From: G963674685 sp963674685 | Lineage (GTDB): Bacteria > Lernaellota > Lernaellaia > JACKCT01 | Length of the DNA: 64,000 nucleotides | Direction of reading: 5' to 3' | NCBI GenBank assembly: GCA_963674685.2 | Contig: CAXXWT010000007.1 | Coordinates: forward strand, 62,001-126,000 | Part shown: positions 54,742 through 62,894 of the stretch, one piece after another | How positions within the stretch are numbered: position 1 is the stretch's first letter | How the letters are laid out: each line of letters opens with the position of its first letter | The notes under the pieces: model-generated | The model's database searches: none | Told to the model about the DNA's origin: nothing | The model's input: the letters and a program-made list of their open reading frames with translations, nothing else | Made by a program: the position numbers and the translations under genes

Positions 54742-56328
54742 ATGAAAAATATATTTGCCGCGTTGTGTGCGCTGTTGTTGCCGGCCGCCATGTGTCCGCA
54801 ATTCGCCGCGGCCGCCGACGGTTTTTTCACCGTGGAAAAGCAGGAAGGGCGATGGTGGCTCATCGATCCAGGTGGTGAAAGATTTTTCTCCACGGGAGTG
54901 AACGTGGTCAATCCCGGAGGATACTACGCCCCGGATCTGGGATACGCTCCGTACAACGTGAACATTCTCGATCTATACGGCGATGAGGAAACGTGGGCCG
55001 ACGTGACGTACGATCGCCTGGCCCAGTGGAACTTCAACACGCTCGGCGCCTGGAGCGATTACGGACTTTTAGCCGACCGCATGCCCTATACCACGGTTTT
55101 GTATCTGTCTCCGGCGGATTGGCAAAACGGCACCGTCGCCGATTATTTCTCCGACGAATTTTACAGTCAGGTGGCGGATAAGGTGGCGTCGAGCGTGGCG
55201 CCCCGCGTGGACGATCCCAACCTCATCGGGTGGTTTCTGGACAACGAACTGCGCTGGGGAATCGATTGGCGCGGCGTCACGGACCTTTATGCCGAGTATT
55301 TCGCCATGGACGCCGCCATGCCGGGCAAGGCCGCCCTGGTTCAGTTTCTACGCGACCGTTATGGCGACGATGTCGGCGCTTTCAACGCGGCCTGGCAAAT
55401 GTCCCTTTCCGACTTCGACGATCTTTTGCCCATGACGCAAATCGATCCCTTCACCTTCGATCCGGTGATGCGCGCCGACCGTGAGGCTTTTGCGGGTTTC
55501 GTGGCGGAGCATTATTTCTCGTATTGCTACGACGCCATTCGCGACGTGGACCCCAATCATCTCATCATGGGTTGCCGCTTAGTGAGTTGGACGACGCCCG
55601 TCGCCGTGGCCGAGGCCGCCGGGCGTCACAGCGACGTGGTGAGCGTCAACAACTATGTACCCTGGCCGATATTTCAGGACGCCATTACCTGGCTGGCGGA
55701 TTACGTTTCCATTACGCACGCCACGGACATGCTGGCTCAGTTTTACGAACTTACCCAAAAACCTCTGCTGATTTCCGAATTCAGCGTCCGGGCCATGGAT
55801 TCGGGTCTGCCCAATTCCTGGCCGCCCCCGTACTTTTTCGAAACCATGCCCACGCAGACCGAACGCGCCGACTGGTTCGAGGATTACGCCCGTGCCACGT
55901 TCGCCGGGGGATACATCGTGGGATATCACTGGTTCGCCTACATGGACGAACCGCCGGAAGGGCGCTTCGACGGAGAGGACTCCAACTTCGGCCTCGTGGA
56001 CAACTGGGACGCGCCCTGGGATGAACTGGTGACGCGCATGACTGAAGTCAACGCCGACGTATACACCTGGCCGATCCCCGGCGACGACGATGTCGATGAC
56101 GATGTGAATGACGACGCCGATGATGACGTAAACGACGACGTGGATGACGATGCCGACGATGACGTGAACGATGACCTCGACGACGATACGGCTTCGCCTG
56201 ATGATGACATTAATGACGACGTGGACGGGGATGACGATTCGGCCGCGAATCCTTCATCGGACTCGGGAGACGACGACCCTTCGACAAGCTCAGGGCAGGC
56301 TGATGATGACGGCGCCTGCTGCGGATAA
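54742..56328 (+). CDS. Secreted GH-A-type glycoside hydrolase with acidic tail ending in Cys
   Basis: A 528-residue protein with a signal peptide (ending near QFAAAADG) and a TIM-barrel hydrolase domain of clan GH-A type, akin to beta-agarase/beta-galactosidase families (GH50, GH42). The acid/base is likely Glu in IGWFLDNELRWGID and the nucleophile Glu in PLLISEFSVRAMDSG. Then an Asp-rich tail of about 80 residues ends GACCG. The tail contains a translated copy of the CCTTCGACAAGCTCAGG repeat (PSTSSGQ). GGAG lies nine bases before ATG 54742. It should cut a polysaccharide outside the cell. The C-terminal Cys pair may anchor it. Confidence 0.85.
   Translation: MKNIFAALCALLLPAAMCPQFAAAADGFFTVEKQEGRWWLIDPGGERFFSTGVNVVNPGGYYAPDLGYAPYNVNILDLYGDEETWADVTYDRLAQWNFNTLGAWSDYGLLADRMPYTTVLYLSPADWQNGTVADYFSDEFYSQVADKVASSVAPRVDDPNLIGWFLDNELRWGIDWRGVTDLYAEYFAMDAAMPGKAALVQFLRDRYGDDVGAFNAAWQMSLSDFDDLLPMTQIDPFTFDPVMRADREAFAGFVAEHYFSYCYDAIRDVDPNHLIMGCRLVSWTTPVAVAEAAGRHSDVVSVNNYVPWPIFQDAITWLADYVSITHATDMLAQFYELTQKPLLISEFSVRAMDSGLPNSWPPPYFFETMPTQTERADWFEDYARATFAGGYIVGYHWFAYMDEPPEGRFDGEDSNFGLVDNWDAPWDELVTRMTEVNADVYTWPIPGDDDVDDDVNDDADDDVNDDVDDDADDDVNDDLDDDTASPDDDINDDVDGDDDSAANPSSDSGDDDPSTSSGQADDDGACCG
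56278..56306. repeat. Short dispersed repeat inside the GH tail
   Basis: CCTTCGACAAGCTCAGGGCA(GGCTGATGA) near the 3' end of the glycoside hydrolase gene, translated PSTSSGQADD. It is the second copy of the repeat at 51713. Confidence 0.8.
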
Positions 56329-56399
56329 AGTCCCGCGAAAAGCCATTGCCTAAATTTAGTCAATGGGCGTTGCCTAAATTTGGTCAATGAAAACGACCA

Positions 56400-57338
56400 T
56401 CATTTTTTCATTTTCACATCCGCCGCGCAACGCGCGCCTTTGTCGTCCAGGCGAATCGGCGAATGCCATATCTGCCGGTAAACCGCGGCAAGCTGCGTTT
56501 TATCCGAATACCAGGACGAGCCGCGGGCCACGTAGTTTCCTTCGGGTAAATCCACGACGCTTTGAACCCACTCCTTCAGATTGCCCGACATATCCGAAAG
56601 CCCGTAGGGGCTGTCGCCCGCGGGAAAACTCCCTGGCGGCGCGGTGAACGCGTAGCCGTCGCGCCAATTCGCGTCGGCCCATTCCATGACGCATTGATCG
56701 CCGCAGATGTTGGCGTGTTTCGGCTCGGGATCCTCGTTGCCCCAGGGATAGAGATTGCCTTTGCTTCCGCGGGCGGCTTTTTCCCACTCGTATTCCGTCG
56801 GCAGCCGTTTGCCGGCCCAGAGGCAGTAGCGTTTCGCCTCCATGTAATTCATGATCACGGGACGGTCCGGCGCGTTCCAATCCGTGATATGGCCCGCGGG
56901 CGACGGGGGCAGGCATTGGCGCTCCTTGACGCATCGGGCGTACTGCCTGTTGGTGATTTCCGTTTTGTCGATAAAGAAGGCGTCGACATGCACGGTTTGC
57001 GCCGGCAGCGCCTGGTCCCGTTCCCGGAGCAACTCCGGGCTTCCTATGAGCGCTTGACCGGCGGGGATTTTGACCATATTCCCCGTATCCGGCTTTCGCG
57101 GTTTCAAATCCCAGAGCGGGTCTTTTTCCAGCTTCGTGCGTAAAAAGCGCTGCCACATGACGCTTTCGTCCGCAAACCATGTGAAACCGGGACCGGCGGG
57201 CTGTTTCAGGACTTCTTCCGCCGCGTCTTCATTGACCTGTTCCTGATTTTTTGTACATGCCGCCAAGCCCGCGGATAAAAATGCGGCCAGTGCGACGGCA
57301 ACAAGCAGGCGAATTCTTGTTTTGCAAATGCGAGTCAT
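56400..57338 (-). CDS. SUMF1/formylglycine-generating-enzyme-like lipoprotein
   Basis: A 312-residue lipoprotein with lipobox AGLAAC. The SUMF1 domain runs from MVKIPAGQALIGSPEL to the end: FFIDKTEITNRQYARC, GKRLPTEYEWEKAARGSKGN, LYPWGNEDPEP, GLSDMSGNLKEWVQSV, ARGSSWYS and GARCAAD. This is a full match to the FGE-sulfatase layout, but the paired active-site Cys of genuine formylglycine-generating enzymes is not visible where expected, so it may be an ergothioneine-enzyme-like or binding variant. The start at 57338 gives a proper signal peptide. It lies on the minus strand, between the GH gene and the tiny Asp-repeat gene. Confidence 0.88.
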   Translation of the reverse strand: MTRICKTRIRLLVAVALAAFLSAGLAACTKNQEQVNEDAAEEVLKQPAGPGFTWFADESVMWQRFLRTKLEKDPLWDLKPRKPDTGNMVKIPAGQALIGSPELLRERDQALPAQTVHVDAFFIDKTEITNRQYARCVKERQCLPPSPAGHITDWNAPDRPVIMNYMEAKRYCLWAGKRLPTEYEWEKAARGSKGNLYPWGNEDPEPKHANICGDQCVMEWADANWRDGYAFTAPPGSFPAGDSPYGLSDMSGNLKEWVQSVVDLPEGNYVARGSSWYSDKTQLAAVYRQIWHSPIRLDDKGARCAADVKMKK

Positions 57339-57449
57339 CAGGCGCGGAGTATAATACACAAATGTTCGCGCGGTAAAATACCCGTGAACGTCCGTATGGC
57401 TTTTCAATTCGCGATGGGATATATATTTGCCGTTGACTAGGAAGTGAAA

Positions 57450-57752
57450 ATGAAGACGTTTGCTTTACAAATATTAATCCTGCTTTTGATTGTCATGGCC
57501 TCCGGGGCGTGGAATTGCTGGTGCGTGGATGTGACCGAAGATCCGGCTTCCGAGTCCTTCCGCAATGCAATCGGAGCCGATGACGACACGGCTGATGACG
57601 ACACGGCTTCGCCTGCCGACGACGATAGCGCCGACGATGATACGGCAATCAACGACGACACATCGGACGACGACACCGACATCGACGACGACACCATAGC
57701 CGGAGACGATGATACGTTTTCCGACGACGACACATCGAACCCGGGCCGATAA
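57450..57752 (+). CDS. Small exported Asp-repeat protein
   Basis: A 100-residue protein: signal peptide (FALQILILLLIVMASGAW) followed by Cys (NCWC), then 60 residues of DDDT-type repeats (ADDDTADDDTASPADDDSAD). It consists of nothing but an anchor and the acidic linker seen in the other lipoproteins. The lipobox is imperfect (GAWNC). AGGAAG precedes ATG 57450. It might be the relic of a larger lipoprotein that lost its functional domain, or a spacer protein of its own. It is convergent with the ferredoxin gene (5-nt gap). Confidence 0.6.
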   Translation: MKTFALQILILLLIVMASGAWNCWCVDVTEDPASESFRNAIGADDDTADDDTASPADDDSADDDTAINDDTSDDDTDIDDDTIAGDDDTFSDDDTSNPGR

Positions 57753-57757
57753 CTTTT

Positions 57758-57961
57758 CTAATTATTGCTTATGGAAATGGCCTTGAAAGGGCACGCGTTC
57801 ACGCACTCCCCGCAGGCGGGGCACTGCACCAGCCGGTATGGCGGTTCGTCCGGCTCGTCCTGCTTGAGAATTTTACGGGGGCATTTTTCCACGGCGGGGC
57901 ATTTGCCCGGCGAGCATTCATTCGGCCTGCATTTATTGAAATCGACGACAGCGCCTTTCAA
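57758..57961 (-). CDS. Ferredoxin-like [4Fe-4S] protein resembling the RLI/ABCE1 N-terminal domain
   Basis: A 67-residue protein with two cluster motifs. The second is standard (CPACGECVNACPF, CX2CX2CX3CP). The first is atypical: CRPNECSPGKCPAVEKCP. The order 'VDFNKCRPNEC..CP' resembles the iron-sulfur domain at the start of archaeal/eukaryotic RLI (ABCE1), which otherwise is fused to ABC ATPases. Here no ATPase follows. It overlaps the coiled-coil gene by 4 nt. Probably carries electrons or stabilises a complex; function unknown. Confidence 0.8.
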   Translation of the reverse strand: MKGAVVDFNKCRPNECSPGKCPAVEKCPRKILKQDEPDEPPYRLVQCPACGECVNACPFKAISISNN

Positions 57962-58119
57962 CCCTGATCCCCGCTTTTCATTTCCTCCCTGGCCTTGGCC
58001 AGCTGCTCTTCGAGGTCTTCAAGCTCCATGATTATCGCCGGTTGCACCGAATGAGCCGGAATACGCGCTTTGACCTCGGCAATCTTTTCTTCCAATTCAC
58101 GGATTTTATTTCGGTCCAC
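57958..58119 (-). CDS. Short coiled-coil protein, partner of the ferredoxin
   Basis: A 53-residue mainly helical protein (IRELEEKIAEVKARIPAHSV and MELEDLEEQLAKAREEMKSG), probably two helices joined by a Pro loop. The start is likely GTG 58119 after AAAGGCGG; the frame is open to 58158. Its stop overlaps the ferredoxin start by 4 nt, so the two are translated together and probably form a small complex. No known family recognised. Confidence 0.6.
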   Translation of the reverse strand: MDRNKIRELEEKIAEVKARIPAHSVQPAIIMELEDLEEQLAKAREEMKSGDQG

Positions 58120-58318
58120 GGCCGCCGCCTTTCGTAAGTCCTGAAATGAACATCTCAAGAGTCACCCTAATCATGAATTTTCCGTTTGCAAATATCCAAA
58201 GTGTGGACGATTACAATTGCCGAGCGAAGCGCGTCCCTTGCGTCGAGCGGAATATCTATCTAAAACAACGCGACCGGTTATGATTCAAAGTCGGGCTTTG
58301 CAATCGAGGAAGAGGTCA

Positions 58319-58873
58319 ATGGCAAAAGGGAAAAAGGAAAAAAAGAAAAACATCGTCGGATGCGGGCGTTGCGGGACCTGTTGCGTCGATCCGATTATTC
58401 CTTTGAACGACGAAGATGTGCGCAGCATCACGAAGCACACCGGCATCCCGGCCGCCGATCTTTGCAGATTCTATTCCGAAGACGATATGGAATGGCCCGA
58501 TGATTCCGAGGACTGGGTGCATCTTCGTTACGGCAAGCGCTTGATGGTTCTTCGCAAGGTTCGCGAGCGCTGTTTGTTTTTGGAAAACGATGGATGCCGG
58601 ATCTATAAATTTCGGCCCCGCGTATGCCGGATTTTTCCGTACGATTTCCAGTTTACCGACGACCTGTCCGAAATGGACGTCGATTTGCAGGACCGCATCA
58701 AAGGATGCGTAGCCGTGGGCGTCAAATCGCCGGAAAAAGACAAGGTTCTGGTGCAAAACGGCCGCCTGCTTTTCAAGGCGGATCAGGTCTACAGAAAAAA
58801 AATCGCACGCTGGAATCGGCAGCGCTCCAAAGGCACGATCAAGGAGTTTCTTGCCTGGCTGGGATTGAAGTAA
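58319..58873 (+). CDS. YkgJ-type Cys-cluster (Zn/Fe-chelating) protein
   Basis: A 184-residue member of the YkgJ/UPF0153-like family. The metal-binding Cys cluster is seen at the start (VGCGRCGTCC), in CLFLENDGCRIYKFRPRVCRIFPY and in KGCVAVG; the spacing CxxCGxCC...C...C...C is the family mark. It is rich in Lys at both ends. ATG 58319 follows GAGG. The family is thought to bind Zn or an iron-sulfur cluster; its reaction is not known. Confidence 0.85.
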   Translation: MAKGKKEKKKNIVGCGRCGTCCVDPIIPLNDEDVRSITKHTGIPAADLCRFYSEDDMEWPDDSEDWVHLRYGKRLMVLRKVRERCLFLENDGCRIYKFRPRVCRIFPYDFQFTDDLSEMDVDLQDRIKGCVAVGVKSPEKDKVLVQNGRLLFKADQVYRKKIARWNRQRSKGTIKEFLAWLGLK

Positions 58874-58992
58874 GACACGCCCGGCGATAAGCGCCATAAA
58901 AAGCGTCCATTTCCATCAGTGCAATGAACCGGTGAATTGTGATAAAATTGAAGCCGGTTTGAAACGCTTTGCCTGTTTGGCCGGAGCCTCAT

Positions 58993-61404
58993 ATGCGCCG
59001 CCTGATGATTTTTGTGATTTTCATATTCACCGCTTCAGCTCCCGTTTCGCTTCTTGCGCAGGAAGAGCCTACGGGACCGTGGCGGGACGATATCACCGGG
59101 CATCCCCGGTTGATGTTCGGCCCCGACGATCTGACCGACATTCGCGATCGCGTCACGCGCGAGCCCTACGCCACGCTCATGCAGCGCGTTCGCGTCAGGG
59201 CGGCGCGCAGCTACGACGCGGTCATTCCTCCCGAATACGATTACGCGCGGGAAACCACCAACGGCAACATCGCCAAAGCCGCCGCGTTCACGGCCTGGAT
59301 CGATGACGACGCGGCCATGGCCGACAAGACGGCAAGCATCCTGGAGGTCATTGCGACGGAATTCGCGCCCTGGGACCTGGAACTGATCGACGACGACATC
59401 CACATCGCCGAAGCGATCATGGTTTTGTGTCAGGCATACGACATTCTGGCCGGGGTGAATCTGGTGGACGCGCAGCGCCTGGCCGGAATCGAGGAGCGCC
59501 TGGGGGAAATGGTCGCCAACTTCTACGCGGACTACGTGGATATGCTGGCCCTGCTTTCCTTTTTTTCCATGAACAATCACCACACGAAGGCGGCATCGGC
59601 CATTGGCATCGCGGCCATGACGCTGAACCGGCGCGAGGACGCGCAGAAGTGGTTTCATTACGCGCACACGGAGCTTGCCGATAAACTTTTCGGCTGGATG
59701 ACCGACGACGACGGCGTCGTGGGCGAAGGCCCGTACTACGGCATGTACAGCGCCATCAATCACCTGCCCTTCATGCTGGCTTACGACCGCCTGGACGGCA
59801 GCGACGACTGGTATCTCAAGCGCAATTTCTGCGCCCAGGGTCCGACTTGTTCCTGGCGCTGGATGTACGTCGTCAACCATCTCGACAATCCCAATCTGGT
59901 CGCCATGCACGACTGGTACATCAAAATGCGCATGCCCAACGGGCGCTATGCGCCTTTGGACGATTCGCTGTGGAGATCGTCTTTTGTCGGTTTGACCGCG
60001 GCGCATTATCGCAACGGCGTTTACGCCTGGGACTGGCTGGAAAATCCCTCCTATCCCATGAACACGAACTGGATCATCGATCTGGACGTGGATTTCATCG
60101 CGGCCTGGGACGATTCGCTGTGGCCCACCGCTCCCGGCTTGTTGTCCGGCCGTCATTTTTACATGCCGGATTCGGGCCTGGCGGTTTACCGCTCCGGGTG
60201 GGATGAACACGACACTTTCGCCATGATGATCGCCGAGCACGGCATGTCGCGCATCAGCGGCGCCGGCCACGAGCACATCGATAATCTCTCGGTGACCCTT
60301 TTTGCAAGAGGTAAATATCTGCTGATCGATCCCGGCTACACGACGTGGGAGGAACACGCGGACGTGATGCTGCCGGAGCATCACAATATTCCGACGGTCT
60401 GGGGCCGCGGCCCGATAGTTCCGATCATTTTGGGCGCCGGCGTCGGCGGACAAAGCGCCTGGTTCGACGACGGCATGACCCTGTCGGGCATGCCCTTCGC
60501 CAGGGCTCACAGCAGTTGGCTCGACAGTGATTTTACGCGCACCATGCTGTTTTGCGACGAGGATTACCTGGTCGTGTTCGATCATATGGAAGCCCCCCGG
60601 CCGCGTCCTTTCGGCATGTACTGGCACGGATTGGCGGGTGGCGAAACCGGCGATCCATTCATCCTGAACGACGACGGCGCCACATGGGACCGGGGCGACG
60701 CGGCGGTGGACGTTCACGTTTTGTCCGATCAGGGGGAAATGACGCTGACGGAACTGCAAAATATTCACGGCTTCGAATATATGCAAAAGGAACTGCATTC
60801 ATCGCTTTACGTGGAAGCGCCGGAGGCCGAGAAAGCGGCGTTTGTCAGCGTGGCGTTGCCTTACGATCCCGATGCGGGGCAATCCCCCAGGCCTTTCGAG
60901 GAAGTTTCCCTCGTCGGCGCGGCGGCCTGTAAAATTCAAAGCGACACCAATGATTTCGCCTTGTCCCAGGCGGGATCGCGGCATTTCGTTATCCCGGCTT
61001 TAAAGACGGGATCGGTTCAGGTCAGCACGAATCTGCCCGTGCTGTTTATGCGCATGGATCAAGACGATGAGAGCGGGCGTATTTATATGGAAGGTCCGGG
61101 CAGTTTTCAAATGGAAAACGATCCGGTGATCGTAGCCGGGCAACCGGGCAGGGTTCTGATGGAGCGCGAGTCGGATTTATGGACCTTCTCCCTGGGGCCG
61201 GGAGGCAATAGCCTCGTCATTCTCACGCAGGTTCCCCTCGAAGTCGGCGGGGACGGCGATCTGCAGTATTACTGGTATGGAAACACTCTTCGCATCTGGT
61301 CGGATACGGAAACGAATTTCATTCTTTTCAGAGTCGATGAGGATACGCCGGCCCGGCGGATATACTCGCCGGGGCATTTCCAAGCATTTGGCCGCACCGA
61401 TTGA
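58993..61404 (+). CDS. Secreted heparinase II/III-like polysaccharide lyase
   Basis: An 803-residue secreted protein. Signal peptide ends near SLLAQEEP. The alpha/alpha toroid of about 380 residues (MVANFYADYVDMLALLSFFS, SMNNHHTKAASAIGIAAMTL) is followed by the antiparallel beta-sandwich (GHEHIDNLSVTLFARGKYLL, IDPGYTTWEEHA, DYLVVFDHMEAPRPRPFGMY). This order is that of Hepar-II/III (PL12, PL15, PL17, PL21). The His in NNHHTK and GHEH are likely catalytic/metal residues. The true substrate (glycosaminoglycan or alginate type) cannot be told. The start ATG 58993 suits the signal peptide. It lies between YkgJ and CHASE2 genes on the same strand. Confidence 0.85.
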   Translation: MRRLMIFVIFIFTASAPVSLLAQEEPTGPWRDDITGHPRLMFGPDDLTDIRDRVTREPYATLMQRVRVRAARSYDAVIPPEYDYARETTNGNIAKAAAFTAWIDDDAAMADKTASILEVIATEFAPWDLELIDDDIHIAEAIMVLCQAYDILAGVNLVDAQRLAGIEERLGEMVANFYADYVDMLALLSFFSMNNHHTKAASAIGIAAMTLNRREDAQKWFHYAHTELADKLFGWMTDDDGVVGEGPYYGMYSAINHLPFMLAYDRLDGSDDWYLKRNFCAQGPTCSWRWMYVVNHLDNPNLVAMHDWYIKMRMPNGRYAPLDDSLWRSSFVGLTAAHYRNGVYAWDWLENPSYPMNTNWIIDLDVDFIAAWDDSLWPTAPGLLSGRHFYMPDSGLAVYRSGWDEHDTFAMMIAEHGMSRISGAGHEHIDNLSVTLFARGKYLLIDPGYTTWEEHADVMLPEHHNIPTVWGRGPIVPIILGAGVGGQSAWFDDGMTLSGMPFARAHSSWLDSDFTRTMLFCDEDYLVVFDHMEAPRPRPFGMYWHGLAGGETGDPFILNDDGATWDRGDAAVDVHVLSDQGEMTLTELQNIHGFEYMQKELHSSLYVEAPEAEKAAFVSVALPYDPDAGQSPRPFEEVSLVGAAACKIQSDTNDFALSQAGSRHFVIPALKTGSVQVSTNLPVLFMRMDQDDESGRIYMEGPGSFQMENDPVIVAGQPGRVLMERESDLWTFSLGPGGNSLVILTQVPLEVGGDGDLQYYWYGNTLRIWSDTETNFILFRVDEDTPARRIYSPGHFQAFGRTD

Positions 61405-61440
61405 ATGATTTGCGTTACAAGCCTATAGTGGGCGGTGATC

Positions 61441-62760
61441 ATGTTTCATAAAACACGACATTGTCTTCCACCCAGGCGTTCGCTCCTTATTGCGATGATC
61501 GCATTGTTTGCGATCCTGGTGATATACTTTGCTTCCCCGGACATCGTGGATTTGATGGAAATGCGCCTTCTGGACTGGCGCATGAAACTGCGGGGGCCGA
61601 AGAATCCGGGGCCTTTGGTGAAAATTATCACCATCGATCCCAGGAGCCTTCGCCTGTATGGAATGAACTATAAAATGCGATATGCCCTGGCCGACGTGAT
61701 CAAGGAATTGCGCGATGAAGGGGCTATCGCCGTGGGTCTGGATATTTTTTTCGTGCCCACCGGTCCAAACGGCTTCGATCTTTCCTATTTGCGGCTCAAT
61801 GAAGTGATCAAGCAAAGCGGCAACGTCGTTTTGGGTTACGATTGGGCCAGGGAAGTTATTTTAGGCCGCCTGGCCTTCGCCGAGGCCGTCGGGCGTCGGC
61901 GACTGCTTAACGCCACGCGCAATCCTGACGAAGAGGGTTTTACTCCCGAGCATATCCCCAACGAAATCATGTCTTCCGATCCGCGGCTGATGAAAAGCGC
62001 CGCCGCCGTCGGTTATTTTACCGTCGTCAATGATCCGATGAATATTGCCCGCAAAATTCCCGCCACATTGACGCGCGACGGTCATTTCTTTTTCCCTTTC
62101 AGTATGGCCGTTGTCCGCGTGGCTTTGGGAGGCGCCGATTTTCAGATCGGCTACGAGGGAAAAGATCAGACTTTAACGGGACCGTCCATCGAAAACCTGA
62201 AAGTTTACCCGGATCCGGGCGGTTATTTGTGGTTTAATCATTACGGCACGGGACGGGCTTTTGAAACCCTGAATTTCGACGACGTGGTCTCCGGCGGAGT
62301 GCCCGATGATTTTGCAAGAGGCTCTATAATACTGATCGGCGTCAGCGGAAATGAATCAAACGATCTGTTTATGACTCCTTACGATCTGGAAACCCCGGGC
62401 GTCGTTTTACACGCCACCGCCGTCGCCAACGCCCTGATTCACGGCTTTTTGTGGCGCGATATCACCATCAGGGGGCTCGAAGTCGTGATCATGACCCTGA
62501 TCGCGCTGATCATGGGCGTTTTCGTGCCGCGCCTTTCCCCGATGCAGGCCAATTGTCTCGGCCCCGTTCTTGTCGTGGCGTTGTGGGCGACCGGCCACGC
62601 GCTTCTTGACGCCTGGTCGATCTGGCTTCATATGATTTCCCCTTTGCTGCTGATTCTGCTCACGCACGTGGGCATTTTGTCGGCGAGGCTTTACTACGCC
62701 GAGATCGCCTGCAGGCGGAATCCGGAAGCTAAAGAAGAAACCGAGACGTCTTTCACATAG
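61441..62760 (+). CDS. Solo CHASE2 sensor-domain membrane protein
   Basis: A 439-residue protein: one membrane helix (residues 14-36), an extracytoplasmic CHASE2 domain (VKIITIDPRSLRLYGMNY, EGAIAVGLDIFF, GSIILIGVSGNESNDLFMTP, TPGVVLHATAVANALIHG) and three closing helices (residues 340-430). CHASE2 usually feeds a cyclase, kinase or diguanylate enzyme; here the protein ends after the helices (NPEAKEETETSFT), so no output domain is present. It may sense for a partner or be a truncated receptor. ATG 61441, with GTG 61435 as alternative. Confidence 0.88.
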   Translation: MFHKTRHCLPPRRSLLIAMIALFAILVIYFASPDIVDLMEMRLLDWRMKLRGPKNPGPLVKIITIDPRSLRLYGMNYKMRYALADVIKELRDEGAIAVGLDIFFVPTGPNGFDLSYLRLNEVIKQSGNVVLGYDWAREVILGRLAFAEAVGRRRLLNATRNPDEEGFTPEHIPNEIMSSDPRLMKSAAAVGYFTVVNDPMNIARKIPATLTRDGHFFFPFSMAVVRVALGGADFQIGYEGKDQTLTGPSIENLKVYPDPGGYLWFNHYGTGRAFETLNFDDVVSGGVPDDFARGSIILIGVSGNESNDLFMTPYDLETPGVVLHATAVANALIHGFLWRDITIRGLEVVIMTLIALIMGVFVPRLSPMQANCLGPVLVVALWATGHALLDAWSIWLHMISPLLLILLTHVGILSARLYYAEIACRRNPEAKEETETSFT

Positions 62761-62783
62761 AAAACCCGCGCGGATTCAACAAA

Positions 62784-62842
62784 ATATTTGGTTCATCCGG
62801 AATTACCGTACGTTAAGAGATAAAGAAGAAAAATTATTTTAG
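62784..62842 (+). repeat. Dispersed repeat, copy B
   Basis: Reads TTTGGTTCATCCGGAATTAC, then CGTACGTTAAGAGATAAAGA and ends AGAAAAATTATTTT. It fills most of the gap between the CHASE2 gene and the following lipoprotein gene. Confidence 0.85.
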
Positions 62843-62894
62843 ACATTTATCCCAAAGGTTTTTTCACCGCGGATTTTAGGCTAATATCCACGTC

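Noticed and set aside
56090..56310. Asp-codon repeats (GATGACGAC) as a CRISPR array or minisatellite
   Set aside because: They are coding, with irregular period and no spacers; they make an acidic linker.
59035..60798. Long open frame on the minus strand within the lyase gene
   Set aside because: Same reason; the plus-strand gene has a full domain set and signal peptide.
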